The notes beneath the pieces are model-generated. The model worked only from the letters and a program-made list of their open reading frames with translations, was not told the origin of the DNA and searched no databases. A stretch of DNA of 64,000 nt from Anas platyrhynchos (lineage: Eukaryota > Chordata > Aves > Anseriformes > Anatidae), in assembly GCF_047663525.1 (NCBI RefSeq), contig NC_092602.1, positions 12,893,501-12,957,500 on the forward strand, written 5' to 3'. Position 1 is the stretch's first letter. The number at the start of each line of letters is the position of its first letter. Position numbers and translations under genes: made by a program. Positions 11,101 to 23,420 of the stretch are shown here, one piece after another.

Positions 11101-12828
11101 AGTGCTGGGAACCTTGCTTCTAGAGAGATACAGATCACTTAGTTCTCAACAGACAGCAACCAGATGCCTTACAGGAAAAGATTTACAGCTGAACATACTC
11201 CTGTCTCCTGAGGGCTTTCTCATCTCGTATTGTTTTTTATTTCTTCTGCTCACCTCCTCACCTGGCCTGAATCTTCTTGTCTTTAAGACCTTTTTGAAGT
11301 CCAAGAGCTGAGGAAAGCCAGCTATTAGCCAAGTCCATTGTTGCATTCACATAGAAGCAAACTCAGTTGCATCCCCTATATAATGGGATTTAAGAACTTC
11401 AGTATTCGAATTAAACGTTTTCTTCATTAAGTGAAGAACCTTTAAGATGTGCTTGAGCCACTTGTTTGGGTCTAGAGCTAAATCATTTACCACAGTACAT
11501 GACCAGGAGTTTTCCATGGCCTACTTGCACAGCCTATCTGGCAACTGTAGAGCTTGTTCTGAGATGTTGGCAGAACAGGGATATTTTGGGGTTGGTCTTG
11601 CAGATGTAAAGCTTTTTCTTGCTATCAAAAACTCATCTTTTGGAAATACATTGCTGTCAAAGCTAGCATGGCCCTTAACAGAGCTGAGCACAACCTAAAG
11701 GACAGCTGCCAGGGCTTCTCAGTTTCCCTGTTAATGAATGACCTAATGTGAAAACCCTGCATCTCTTGAGCAAAACATCTGCAGTGCACCCAAAGCAGAC
11801 AGATCAGGACTTGAAAGGCTTCTCTCCACAACTTCCTCTAGAGCTTAGCAAAACTACAGCTAAAGGAAAATTCAACCCACTTGATCTGTCCTCCCTGCTT
11901 GAACCCTGCAGGGAGAGCGCCAGTTAAAAAAAAAAAAAGGCAAATCCTTACTATGAAATCTGTTCTCGATGGCAGAACTCACTTTTCAGATCCATGCAGG
12001 GATTTTTGCCTTTGTGGCTATTCTTGCCAATGGCAATGTTTCCATCAAGGTCAAAAGTGGCTACTGCTGGAAGAGGAAGGTTTCACTGTCCGAGAGACAA
12101 GGTGCAGACTCAGGGGCAGTATCTGACCCTGACTCTCCTCTCCCCTGGATTTGTGAAGGATGAAGAACAAAAGCCCCATTAAGACCTGGAGGATTATGGC
12201 TCTGTATGGCAGAGGCGTGCAGAATCAACAGTGGTGTAATTTGTGGAGCAACTTTGGAAACTTAATTACTTCTCAGGATTCAACTTTAATGACTTCTTCA
12301 TACTCCCTGGATCCTAAGCAGCAAGTTATGTCACGTTGTGTTAGAAGCTGAAGCTATAGCACGCAGAACAGCATCAGATCTGGGAGGAGAAAAAAAAAAA
12401 ATAATGCCCCAAATGGTTTTCCTTTTCCAAGAACAAACATATGCAGTAGCACAGCGCTTTGGAAATAAATTGCTCATGAACCTTCTGGCTTGAAGGAACC
12501 AGTAAATCTTCCTGTTTGCAATGATGCCCAGGTATATATGGCAAAAATCTCACTGCTCTATTAAAGGCCTTACTGAAATGTCTCCCTGCTTTACAGAAAA
12601 GCTCTTATTTACCCCTTGTGTCCTCGGAATAACAGATTACCACAGCTCCTGGCAATCACAGCACAGCTCAGCTCTGTGTCCATATTACAGAATAAAGTAC
12701 ATTACATAGATTGAAAGCTGTTACATAAACCAAACTTTTATTATGGTGGTTACAGTAACAAAATGTCCAAAGGGATGTTTTATATACACAACTTCTCCCA
12801 TGCTTAATCAAAGTACAATCAACTACTC
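5200..12828. other. Intergenic interval upstream of MMP17, no gene supported
   Basis: The region starts GC-rich and becomes AT-rich after about 6.9 kb. I found no exon with a recognisable protein and no RNA gene. It contains an A-rich AAAC microsatellite at 6867-6938 and a near-duplicate CTCGAGAGCT motif pair at about 5511-5536. The open frames seen are short and of random composition. Confidence 0.6.
6867..6938. repeat. A-rich / (AAAC)n low-complexity tract
   Basis: Runs of A interrupted by C, including consecutive AAAC units around 6886-6907. It is simple low-complexity DNA. Confidence 0.95.
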
Positions 12829-12870
12829 TTTTTTTTTTTTTTTTAAAAAAAAAAAAAGCAAGCAAGCAAG
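12829..12870. repeat. T16-A13 run followed by (GCAA)n
   Basis: Sixteen T (12829-12844) are followed directly by thirteen A (12845-12857), a perfect T-A palindrome, then three GCAA-type units. It can form a cruciform or hairpin and is prone to length change. Confidence 0.95.
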
Positions 12871-15134
12871 CTTTACTACAGGAATATTTTATTATTTTTA
12901 AATCATCCAATACTTTACCACTAATTCCCTATGTTATTAAAGCTTGAACAAGGAGATTGGGGTATGGCTCTTACAAATCCTCAGCCAATTTCGAGGAAGA
13001 GGTTTCTAGAGCCTCCACACTGGGCAACTCAGACCCAAATCCTTCACATATGAACGGCCACAAGTCAGGTGCCCGGAGGCTCAGAACCGCCCAGCTCTGC
13101 TCATTGATGTCCCCATAGTGTCCCCTGGAGCAGACAATTTGGGTGCAGGGCACAGAAGACAGGCGATGCTTTAGCCCAGACATCCCTTATGAGACCAGGC
13201 ACATGGAACAGCCCCAGCCACCCAGACCTGCAGAAGGGCTGGAGGCAGCACCTTGTTTCTCAGGGGCTCCCTGAGGGAGACACAGGACAGAGCTCATGGT
13301 GTTTGGCTAACACAGTAATGAGCCTGTGGAAAGGAATTAGGTGGCTACAACAGATGTCTGGGGTCCCAGAGCCAAGAAATAACCTGTCCCTCATCTGCAC
13401 CTGGGACTGAGCATGGTCATGCCCTGGGTGAGTGATTAGCCAAATATAGACAGGGACAGGGTATGGGCTCTGTGGTGGGTGTGCTTTGTGGGGGCATCAC
13501 CAGGTGTGCACCCAAACACCCCCCAAGCCCCCCCAGCAGCTCTGGGCACACACGGGTCCCCTCCCACAGGAGGAAAGCAACTTCCCCAGCCCAGCACCAG
13601 GCAGCTGTCTCCTGACAGTGAAGCCCTCCTAATTGCTGTCTGGTGCAATTAGACTTATTCCTGCTTGTAATTCAATTTGCACAAGGATGCGAGTTCAGCC
13701 CACGGAGTTTGTGTGCATTCCAGCTCCTCCAATTAGCGGCACTTTGTAGCCATTGAGACATCAGTGGTGACATGTGCTGGCTCTGCTGCATCCCTCTGGG
13801 ACATCGGCTGGCTCGTGGGACTCAGGTGACTCCAAAAGGGCACGTGCAGCTCTGAGACACAGGCTGCCCACCGCTAGCCAAGTGGCTAGATGATGCTGGG
13901 CTCCATGTAAGGAAAGGAGGAGGGAAAGGGCCTAAGAAGTAGCAATCCAGATATGATTAATGCAGATCAGTGACATTTCACTGATCTTTATATATATTCT
14001 TGTGGGATCAGAAGCATCTTAGGTGCTATGGGAAGATAAGCATCCTTGGCTAAACAAGGCGAGCTCCTGACATCCATCTTTCACATCCTCTGCTCTGCAG
14101 ACAGGTACTAGATGTAGGAAAGCTGCTCCATTCCTCTGTCAAGATTTTCCTACCAAGAAAATTTATATAGTATTTCCTTAGCCTTCAGGGAAAAAACACA
14201 CACAAAAACCCTACAGTATTTGGAAAATAAGAGATCCACGGAGGCTGTGATTTGAAATTCATCACACCATCATACCTCCTGCTCCAGACACATGCCTAAG
14301 GACAGCTACTTCAGAATATATAAAAGTATTTTCAAACTTAGCCATGTCCTGCATGTCTGCTTAGCTCTGATATTTGCTTCAAGAGAAGAGCATCACAGGG
14401 ACTGCTGTAAAAGCTTTAAAGGCAGAAGAGACCCCTTTGGTGCCAAGAATGGCAGCGCTTCTAGAGGAAAAGCGGCACAGCATTGTATCAATAGGGAGTT
14501 TGATAGATAAAGTGTTCTAATTGTAAAAACTAGCAAAAATGAGATCATCACCATCCATGACAAGTGTAGAAATTAAGAGAATTTCTAGTTTCCCCTCCAG
14601 CTACCTTTAAATAATCCTGCAAAAACAAAATACTTTTCATTCATTCTGATGCTTACAGGACAGCTGAGAAGATTTAACCATTAAAGAGAGCCATATATTT
14701 CAAAGGTTGTAATAAAATATATATAATTTCAGCAGCAATTGCCTTCAGGCAGCAAAGAGAGAGCTGCCTGAGAAAGAGAGTGCCATCAGCAGCAAGATTG
14801 CAGAGAGGTCAAAGAGGAAGGCAGGGAAAGGTTTTCCCCTTCATGGATAGGCCACAGGCTTTGGGATGGATCAGGGCAGCACTCACCACCAGTCTGCATC
14901 TGGGGAGAGGGCTCGGCTGTCCCGGGCTGCAGGATGCAAATGGGGCCAGGGCTCACCAGCACAGCGAGCAGGGTCCAGTTCCAGGGAGAACCAGACAGCA
15001 GCAGCCACAGCAAGACCCAACATGTACTTTTCAGGAGAGAAGCAAACAACAAAACAGCCCTGTAGCATTAAGAGGCCAGTTATTAGAAGTTCTCACTTAC
15101 CAGAAAAAGCTGGATGTTGAGGAGTTTCTTTCAT

Positions 15135-15137
<3 letters not shown>

Positions 15138-15166
<29 letters not shown>
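15138..15166. repeat. (AT)n microsatellite
   Basis: 29 bp of uninterrupted AT dinucleotides, a good candidate for length polymorphism. Confidence 0.97.
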
Positions 15167-15588
15167 CGCACACAAGTAATTTTCTAAGCGTTTTCTTTAC
15201 AGCAGGGCTCCACAATTCCAGTAAACAAGACTTTCCACTCTGCAAAAACATTTCTCTTTCTTCTCCTTTCCCTCTCCTCTCCACTCCATCATCTGTTTTC
15301 CCCTTTTCTTTCTCACTCTTGCCCCCCACACCCTCACATTTAATACACATGGAAGGTATACAACATGCTTACTTTTCTCCTGTGCCACTTCCCTCAGGTG
15401 TGCTCTGTCCCCTCTCCAAGCCAGGTTTACTCCATACACCCCCTGCTCCACAGTGCAGTGCCTGGCCAGCCAAGGTGGGGATGCTAGGAAAGCACCAAGC
15501 ATGGTGTGACCCATTCCTTGCTACCCTGGGGACTTCCCCTGACCTCCAAGCAGCCAGGACTAGTACACTCTCCCAAAACTGCTCACAG

Positions 15589-15609
15589 CCCCCCCCCCCC
15601 CCCCCCCCC
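15589..15609. repeat. Poly-C run (21 bases)
   Basis: An uninterrupted C run. It could form a G-rich structure on the minus strand, and the assembled length may be inexact because such runs sequence badly. Confidence 0.95.
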
Positions 15610-18600
15610 ATATCCATCCCCTACCTCTCTGTGCCCCTAGCAGTACAAGCAGCCAGGTGTGGCTTAAGAAAAATCTGTGGGGCAGGATACAGATCCCCAC
15701 CTGCAGAGGATCAGCAGACTGATACATTTAAAAAACTGCTGAAGATTTTATACAGGTGCAAAAGGGGACTGTATCCGTTCCTTCTGCTTTTTAGCATGCT
15801 TTAGAGCTGTTCTTTAACAAAATAAATAAAGGCTTTAAACTAACCAGAGTTTTCTACCAAAAATGTATGGCTTCCTTCCCTAACAACATGAGCAAGGTTC
15901 TTGCTGGCTGCACATTCAGCAGCTCACCTTGCAAATATGGTGCTAAAAATGGGTCCCTCCTGGGCCATGTCCTCGTTGCACAGAGTTTGGATGCTGCCGG
16001 GGAGGGGACTCATGGCAGCTCCTGCGCTTTGCAGGTGGAGAAATTCAGAGGTACCCCTCACTCGTATATCAATGTGTTTTTTCTGAAGAAATTAACACAC
16101 CTGGAGTTGAGTCCAGCTTTATAGCTCTCCTTTAACATGGTTTCCCAAATGTTTTCATGCTGGGAGAGGACAGAAACATCTCTGAAGTGGGGGAAGCTGC
16201 AGAGGCCAACTGCTGGGGCATCCAGCCTGGGTGCAATCCTGTCCACCAGGTGCAGAGCTACCAGTGGTGGAGGGGATTGCAACAGTTAGCTGTATGGAGG
16301 CAAACCCTTCAACCACTGCATTGCACCCTGGAAAATAGGAGATGCCATCAGGGAGAGCTCGGCTGGTGCCGGCAGCCTCCCCTGCATCCCTCCTTCCCAG
16401 GGACGTGGCCCTGGCCCCTAGAACAGTCATGGGCTGGGGCAAACCTGCTGCTTCAGTTCCCAGCACTGACACGTTGAGTTAAATCATGTGTTTTGAGCTG
16501 AGATGCATAAAACAAGCTGGAGAAAATGAATCATGTGGGGAAATGAAATGGTGAGAAATCTGCTTAATAAAACCAACTGCCTCGGGGCCTCCTGTGCATA
16601 AAAGGAGTTGAAGTAGCGCTGTGCTGATGGGAAATGATGGACTTGCAGGAGAAACCCCAGAGAAACTTTGTTTAAACTTGAGGTACTTGCAAAAGCAATG
16701 GGAAGGCTGGTGCAGAAAGGTTCGGCACCCTGGTCCTGCTGCCAGTCGTGTGTCCCCACCTCCTCTCCTGGGGTCCCACTGCTGCCATGGGGCTCACATG
16801 TGACGTGCACAGCCTCTACCAGGATGGGACGTGGTGGTCTGTGGCAATGCTCAAAGTCATGGGAAAGCTCCTGCCACCACTGTGGTAGTGTGGATGGCAC
16901 CGGGCAGTTGAACGTCCCCATGGAAATTGCCCTTGATGGGTGCATGTCAGTTTGGGTGCATTTCTGCTAGAAAAGAGACAAATGCCTGCTCTTCCCTCTG
17001 CCACCCTCAGCACCCACAGGCTTGTGGCTGCCCTCTGAGCACATCCTCTCGTTTCCCTCCCATCTGTGCTTTCCTTGATGCTGATGCCAGGTTTGGGGTC
17101 CCTGCAAGAGCAGCCAGTGCACGGCCAGGGATAACACCACCACCTGAGCAAGAGGCACATGGGGCTCTCCGAAATGTCAGCCTTGCACAGCTCTGGCGTG
17201 CTGGGGAAGCATTTCCCTGTCTCAGAACAGGCAGGGAGTTAAATGTCAACACTTGTATGTGTCCCCTGGCAAACAGCTGGGGCTTTCACAAACACTGCAG
17301 GGATTCCCAGCCTGCTTCCTTTTCACCCCACACATGATGTGAACTCCTGCCTGTGCCCAGAGCTCAGCCTTTGCTGAGGGGTCTCAGATATGGGTCAGGC
17401 ATGGGGATGGAGACCCAAGAACCACACGTGCCTGCAGCTTGTCCCACAGGCAGGAAAGCACACTGGTCCCTGCGCAGTGCTGACATGCAGAAGGTGGGCA
17501 TGTCGCTCGGGCTCCCGGCAGGAGCCATGGGGCATCCCGTTAATGAAATTACAGCTGTGGCTCACATGGCACATTTCTGCTGAACACATCTGAAATCTCT
17601 TTCCCTTGGAGGCTACGTAACCAATGCCTGGGAATTATCTCACTGCTGTTAGAAATGCAACATGATTACAGTGCTGAACCTAATTTAAATCCCATTGCAT
17701 TCTATTGTAAAACAGCAAGAGATGAGCTAATGTGTAATCTGTCATTGAGCCATCCTCAGAGTGGGCACGCCGGTCTGATCCCCAAAAGCTGAAAAGCTAA
17801 ATCCAGAGACTTTAAAGTAAATCACAAATCCTATGTGAACAGGTTTTGTTTGATGAGACTTTCAGGTACTTCAGGGACAAGCCTCATTTAATTGTGTGCC
17901 CACTCAAGGACGCGTTTCTGCCCAAGCTCTTTTCTCAGATCCATGCTTACTCTGCACATCCACTGAGTGCCACAGCATCTCTGCTCCTATGCAAGCAGCA
18001 GGGTGAAGCTGGGGGAGGTGACTGTGATAAATCGGGGCCCTGGCAGCGAGGCCAGTGCAGAGCGCATGGGAAGTTTAATTGCACCAGTTGGCTTTGTGGG
18101 ACCCTTCACATCGCATTTACCATACAGGAGACTCACAAATGGCTTGCTCAGATATTTATTATTTTCTATTTACAATCCATTTGCAATATTTATCACAATA
18201 GTTTCACTTTGGTCCTGAAATAGCACACCACAGAGATCAGAACGTAATTTTGTGGTATCATGGGGAAGGAGTCTCCCAAATCAAGGTAGCAGCCCAGGCT
18301 TCAAGTAGCAAAACTGGAAATTGGGCTCTTCTGAGCTTTGGTGCCCAGCCAGCCATCAGCCTCTTCCTATTCATCTTGGCCATCTACATCACCCTACTCT
18401 TGGAGAGTTGCTGGGACCAGACACGTACCTGCTGTGACTACAAACAGATAGCAAAGTATTTTAGGAGGGGAGTTAATACTCCTCAAATGAACTCATCCTT
18501 TCAGTTCATGTGCTAACAGCACAGACTATCACAGCTTTATTTTTAAATGGCCTTTTCCTTTATCACTGGAAAAATTTCTTCCCATTGACCTGAACAGCAC

Positions 18601-19196
18601 TAGCAAAGTCAAGTGGAATATATATATTATTTCCTACCCACTGAACATAGTCATTGTTAATCTGAGCATGTTAAAACTCAAAGGGACAGGACCTGGAAGG
18701 TGGTTAATGCTAACACGATGGGAGCAAAGGGGAAGGGGTGAAGCCCAATCTTGTTGAAGGCAGAATTAGGTGTTTAAAATGGAAGTGAAGTGACTTGGAC
18801 GTGCAGTACCTAACTCTGTCTCAGGGGACATGGCCGTGGCACCAAGAATCTAGACTGCGAAGAGACAGGGAACCAAAAGTCTTGTGGAGTTAGCAGCAGC
18901 ATGAGAAGCAAGGAGACATGATCACATGTATAAAACTGGGAGATCCAGAGTAGGAAGCCAGCAAAAGCAGCTCACACAGTTTGCTGAGCACACTGCTGTC
19001 AGGTCACTGGAAGAATGTTTTATAGCCACTTTGAAAACAGTGAGCTAAGACAACAGATACTCAGACTCTTTCTGAATGTAGCATCATTTTCTTTTGAGTA
19101 AGACATTGTGAAAGTTCAAGGTCTGGGGGGGACAATTTATTTTTAATAAGCAATGGGTTATTTTGGTCAGGTTAGTATCAATAAATAGCAATTAGC

Positions 19197-19218
19197 TATG
19201 CAAATGATAATTTGCATA
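19197..19218. promoter_or_regulatory. Inverted pair of octamer (POU factor) motifs
   Basis: TATGCAAAT and ATTTGCATA form an exact 9-bp inverted repeat separated by GATA. Each arm contains the octamer ATGCAAAT, the known binding site of POU-domain (Oct) factors. The flanks are AT-rich with ATTAG and CAATAAAT motifs. Enhancer function is inferred. Confidence 0.35.
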
Positions 19219-20473
19219 AACAGCATCTGAAGGTCAGTTTGTAGCACAGCTGTTTCATAGAAAGATGAGGGGAGGACCAGCCCTGCATTCAGATCTCCAC
19301 CTGGTGTGGATGTCCACAGCTTCCTCCTGGCAAGGTGTTTAGCAAGACAAACTCACCTGAAGTCCACTCCCCAAAGTGGGATGGAACTGATCCTAAATTT
19401 TCCTACGTTCTGGAAATGAACCTAGAAGCTTAGTAGCTCTCCCTTTCCTATGAGTGGGACAACAAACTTTCTCCTCTTAGCAAAGTGGATTAGAAAAGCT
19501 CTGGTCAAAAACAAGCACAAACCCAGCCCAAGAAGTCTGGGGCCCACAGTTCTGCCCAGACTGTCTCACACATCTCCTCTAACACATTGCCTCTGCCAAA
19601 AAACACTGCTCAAGTGCTCTGAAACAGAAAGATACCACATTCACAGGGGGTTTCAACATGAGGGAATCTCCTCTGGCTCCACAAGAAACAAGAGCTTGTC
19701 CTTCACAGCTTGTCCTTTGCTATGCACTGCTTGGTCAAAACATTCCTGGTAAACAACAACCAGTAATGATTTTAGCTTTCCTTTCACTTTAAAAGTCTTT
19801 GCTAGTTTTATTGGAAATGACCCCCAACTTACAACATGCTCAGAGCAACCCAAAAGCTTTTCTTCCAATCAATGCAAAACAAACTGGGGGACAAAAGCCC
19901 CTGAAGGGGAAAATCGATGTGCTTTGATATCTTCATTACTCAGGTAACACAACCCAGCCTGACATAAGTGTAAAGAGGTGTTCAGAAGCACATCTATTTC
20001 CAGCTCGGACAAGTACCAGAAAGGCACGAGGAAGAGGTCCAGCATGCAGCAGGCAGAAGTAGCAGTTATTTGACTAGCTGGGAGAGGGCAAATGTACTGT
20101 TCTTTCCATCCCAAGAGTGTTACAGGAGCAAAATACATGTGTATATTGTCCCCAAGGCCTGCCAGCACTTAAATCCACCTGAAGGCATCACTGGTAGCTA
20201 CCTGGGGAGTGGGAACAGCAGGGAGCCCCAGAGCAGAAGGCCTGGTCCCGCCCGCAGGACCTACTGCTCGGGCACGTGTAACTGAGACCAGCCCCTACCT
20301 CCCGCTGCTTACAGGAGAAATTCAAAGCTAAGATTACTCCTTGGGATGATTTTTAACACAGCAAATGTGTTAAAGTGTCCAGTTTTAACAGTGAATTTCA
20401 TCTGCAGGAAGAAATAACAACCACCACAACAAAAGGAAGTGCCAAATGGCACCGATCCATCAGGAACTTTGAT

Positions 20474-20584
20474 GAGGCCCTGAGCAACCTGATCTAGTGG
20501 GTGGTGTTCCTGCGTATGGCAGGGGGGTTGGAACTGGATGATCCTTGAGGTCCCTTCCAACCTGAGCCAGGCTATGATTCTTTG
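20474..20584 (+). mobile_element. CR1 LINE, 3' end fragment
   Basis: This matches the conserved 3' end of avian CR1 elements as I know it. It begins GAGGCCCTGAGCAACCTGAT, passes through GGTTGGAACTGGATGATCCT and GGTCCCTTCCAACC, and ends near GCTATGATTCTTTGA. Only the 3' untranslated end is present (5'-truncated), as is typical of CR1. Confidence 0.92.
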
Positions 20585-20720
20585 AAAGTGTGCGTCCTCA
20601 TCCACACAGCGCTAGAGGTATGGGGCAGAGCACAAAGTCTCCTGAAGAATTCTTTGGGTGCTATTTAACTACATCTCAAAGCGGGGGTCTAATTAATCCT
20701 TGCAAATGGTGACAAAACCT

Positions 20721-20738
20721 GGGGGGGGGGGGGGGGGG
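20721..20738. repeat. Poly-G run (18 bases)
   Basis: An uninterrupted run of G about 140 bp after the CR1 end. Length may be polymorphic or mis-assembled. Confidence 0.95.
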
Positions 20739-23380
20739 TTAAGCCAGGTAAGCCTGAGAGGTGAGAAGAAGAAAAATATACATGCGCTTGAGTTTGATTT
20801 TGTGTGGAAAAAGGCCTGGCAAACACAGTTGCTTATTAGGGACCAGTCTTCACCTAAAAGTTAATTAGAACTGTACTGTAAAACTTTAGTGCTGAAGATG
20901 GTAAAGGTGAATTTTAACGAAGGTTTAATTACTAGAATGACAGTGAAATATTTTGCTTCGAATGCCCTCTGCAGCAGTATGGAGCTGTAGTGGCACCTCT
21001 GCTCTGGTGACCACAACCGTAACATTAGGAAGAAATAATTGAACACCACAAGGAACATCAAAGTTCAGGAGTCCCCAGCAGACGATGTTTTTGCACAAAA
21101 TTGTCAACAGTGCAGAACAGAATGAGACTGTTTCACACATGGGGTGATCATTACTCTGCTGCCAACATTTTTGCAACTCAGAAAGCCAAAGTGGCCTCAT
21201 TTCTGGAAGCGATGAGCCGAGCTTCATTTTGGCTAAAACGGCAGTTCAGTGCATTAGTACCAACACCTCCTCTTTAAAAATGCGTGTTACAGGTCTAGAG
21301 CAAATTCCCATTAAGAAAAAAAAATCTTTATGAAAATGCCCTAACAAATTGGGACATAGCTGTTTTAATGAAAATGGATGCAATTTCATTAATAAGAGAA
21401 AGATTTGCTTTTTCCTAGGTGCATCACTGTAGTGGCTGCAATGACGTTGTGACTTCTGTGCTGAGCAACACTTTCTAACTGGAAACAACATAAGCAATGC
21501 CCAGAATATCTGAAAACTTAATTTATCTTTAAGGCATTGCTAATCACAGCAGTGAGAGCCATAGTCACAGTGGATGAGACCCATTCCATCAAGCGGCAGC
21601 GTTAATTAATTGAATTAGAATTAACTTGGAGTTCAAATGAACATGAAAATGACAGGTCTGACACTATATTTTTATCTTATTTTTTTAAATGATCCAAAAA
21701 ATAGTATCAATTATCTGCCTGAAAGTCAAAACAGGAGTGTCCATGGTCTGTTCCCCAAGGTGCCCACCAAGCTCCCCTGCCCGGGCAGACCTTCCCTGCT
21801 CCCGCCGGTGTCTCCACACGCAGCTGGGGTGCTGGGGACCAGGACAAGCTTGACCTCTCCTCCTTGCCACCAAGTCTCTCCACCTTTAGCTGTGGAGGTG
21901 CCTCCGATGCCCTAGCTGCTGCGTGCTCCTGCGCTCTGCCAGCTGCATCCACTTTGACAGTCAGTGCCTCTAACCAGGCATCCCAAAAGGTTTTAATAAC
22001 GTGATTATGTGATGGCAAGAAAAACCAATAACCCAAACCTGGTTTTGTCACAGTCTTGAAGTTCCTGCTTGGAGCAGATGCCTTATTAGCCATTTAATTC
22101 TCAGCTTCACAGCAAGGAAATATAAAATCAACAAGGCAGCTGCAAACTATCTTCATGTTCTTGCTCAAATTTAATAGAGATTCATGAGGATTTACAGTAA
22201 TGTGCAGAAAGAAAAGGATTACAGGGCTCTCGCACCTCCCTCAGAAATAAGGGAGGTGAAAATAAGTAATCAGCACACAGATGATGAAAGCCAGACAAAA
22301 GTTATACCCCAAAACAATAATGCCAAGGTAAAACAAAGCAGCAGTCCCCCAGCTAGCATAGTCATTTGCTCAGGCCAAGCTGGCTCAGAAGTCCCAGCCT
22401 AGAGGTGAAAGAGCGGGGCTGCAAGGGAGGACACGCAGATGCTGTAGGTGAGCAGAGGAAGGCAGACCGTCCCCTCCCAGCCTGGCCCTTGCCCCGCCAC
22501 TTTTTCCTGCTGTTTCCCCTCTCACTCCAAATGCATTTTTTGCCATGTGGGACCTGCAGCTGCATCAGTGCTGCGGAGGTGAGTGAGAGCCTCAGGCGGA
22601 GCTGGGCGCATTAGCAGGGTTTGGCTGGTGAACTGCAGCTCCGAGTCGGTGAGCTGTCAGCCTGGTGGGTGAAGTTTGCAGCAGATGAGAGAGAGAGTCC
22701 CTTGTGCTGGAAAACACCTCTATACTCTTCCAACACATCAGGAAAATGGATATATATATTTTTATTATTATTATTTTTTTAATTTCAAAATGCAGTTCAA
22801 TCACATGGAAGCTGAAATTGAATGTGCCATGAGAAGGACTTTTCACCTTGCATCCTTTGTTGGAGTCCCAATAAGTCATAAAACTGGCTGCTATATATTT
22901 TTCATCATCAGCCAGGAAACCTTGGCTGTCATTCAGGATGTGCCTGGGATAGAACAGTGCTACCCAGTCTAAAGCAAAGCTACATGTGATAGAATTTATT
23001 GGCACAAGAACAACCCCAAAAGAGTTTAACTAGGACTTGCCTGTGCAGTAGTAGCTACAGAACATAGCTACTAAGAGAGGATCTCGACCCTAAAAACCAT
23101 CATCAGGCAGCAAGGAGGAGACAGCAGTTATCATTACCCTGGTTTATTGGTGTGGAACCTGTCTGCCATAAATTGCACAAACCTTGGGCTGAGCCAGGAA
23201 AGGAGCCTGAGAAATGATGCTGATTTACTGCCCCAGCCCAGCCCTTGCTGCTCCTCACCCTGTGTGGGGCCACCAGCCTGCTGCAGGTGGGGACCCTTGT
23301 CGTATGTGGGGACACTTGTACATGGGGACACTCAAGGCTGCTGTAAATAAAGTGGGGCAGTGCACAGTAGTTAAACCAAT

Positions 23381-23420
23381 GTTTTTTTGTTTGTTTGTTT
23401 GTTTGTTTGTTTGTTTTTTT
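23381..23420. repeat. (GTTT)n tetranucleotide repeat
   Basis: About seven GTTT units flanked by longer T runs. Confidence 0.95.

Larger units (their letters stand above)
12871..20473. other. Intergenic interval with microsatellites, no gene supported
   Basis: Mixed GC content with no recognisable exon. It holds an AT dinucleotide run (15138-15166), a 21-C run (15589-15609) and stretches rich in ATTA/TAAT homeodomain motifs at about 13630-13760 and 17590-17760 that stand out from flanking GC-rich DNA. An inverted octamer pair lies at 19197-19218. Confidence 0.6.
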
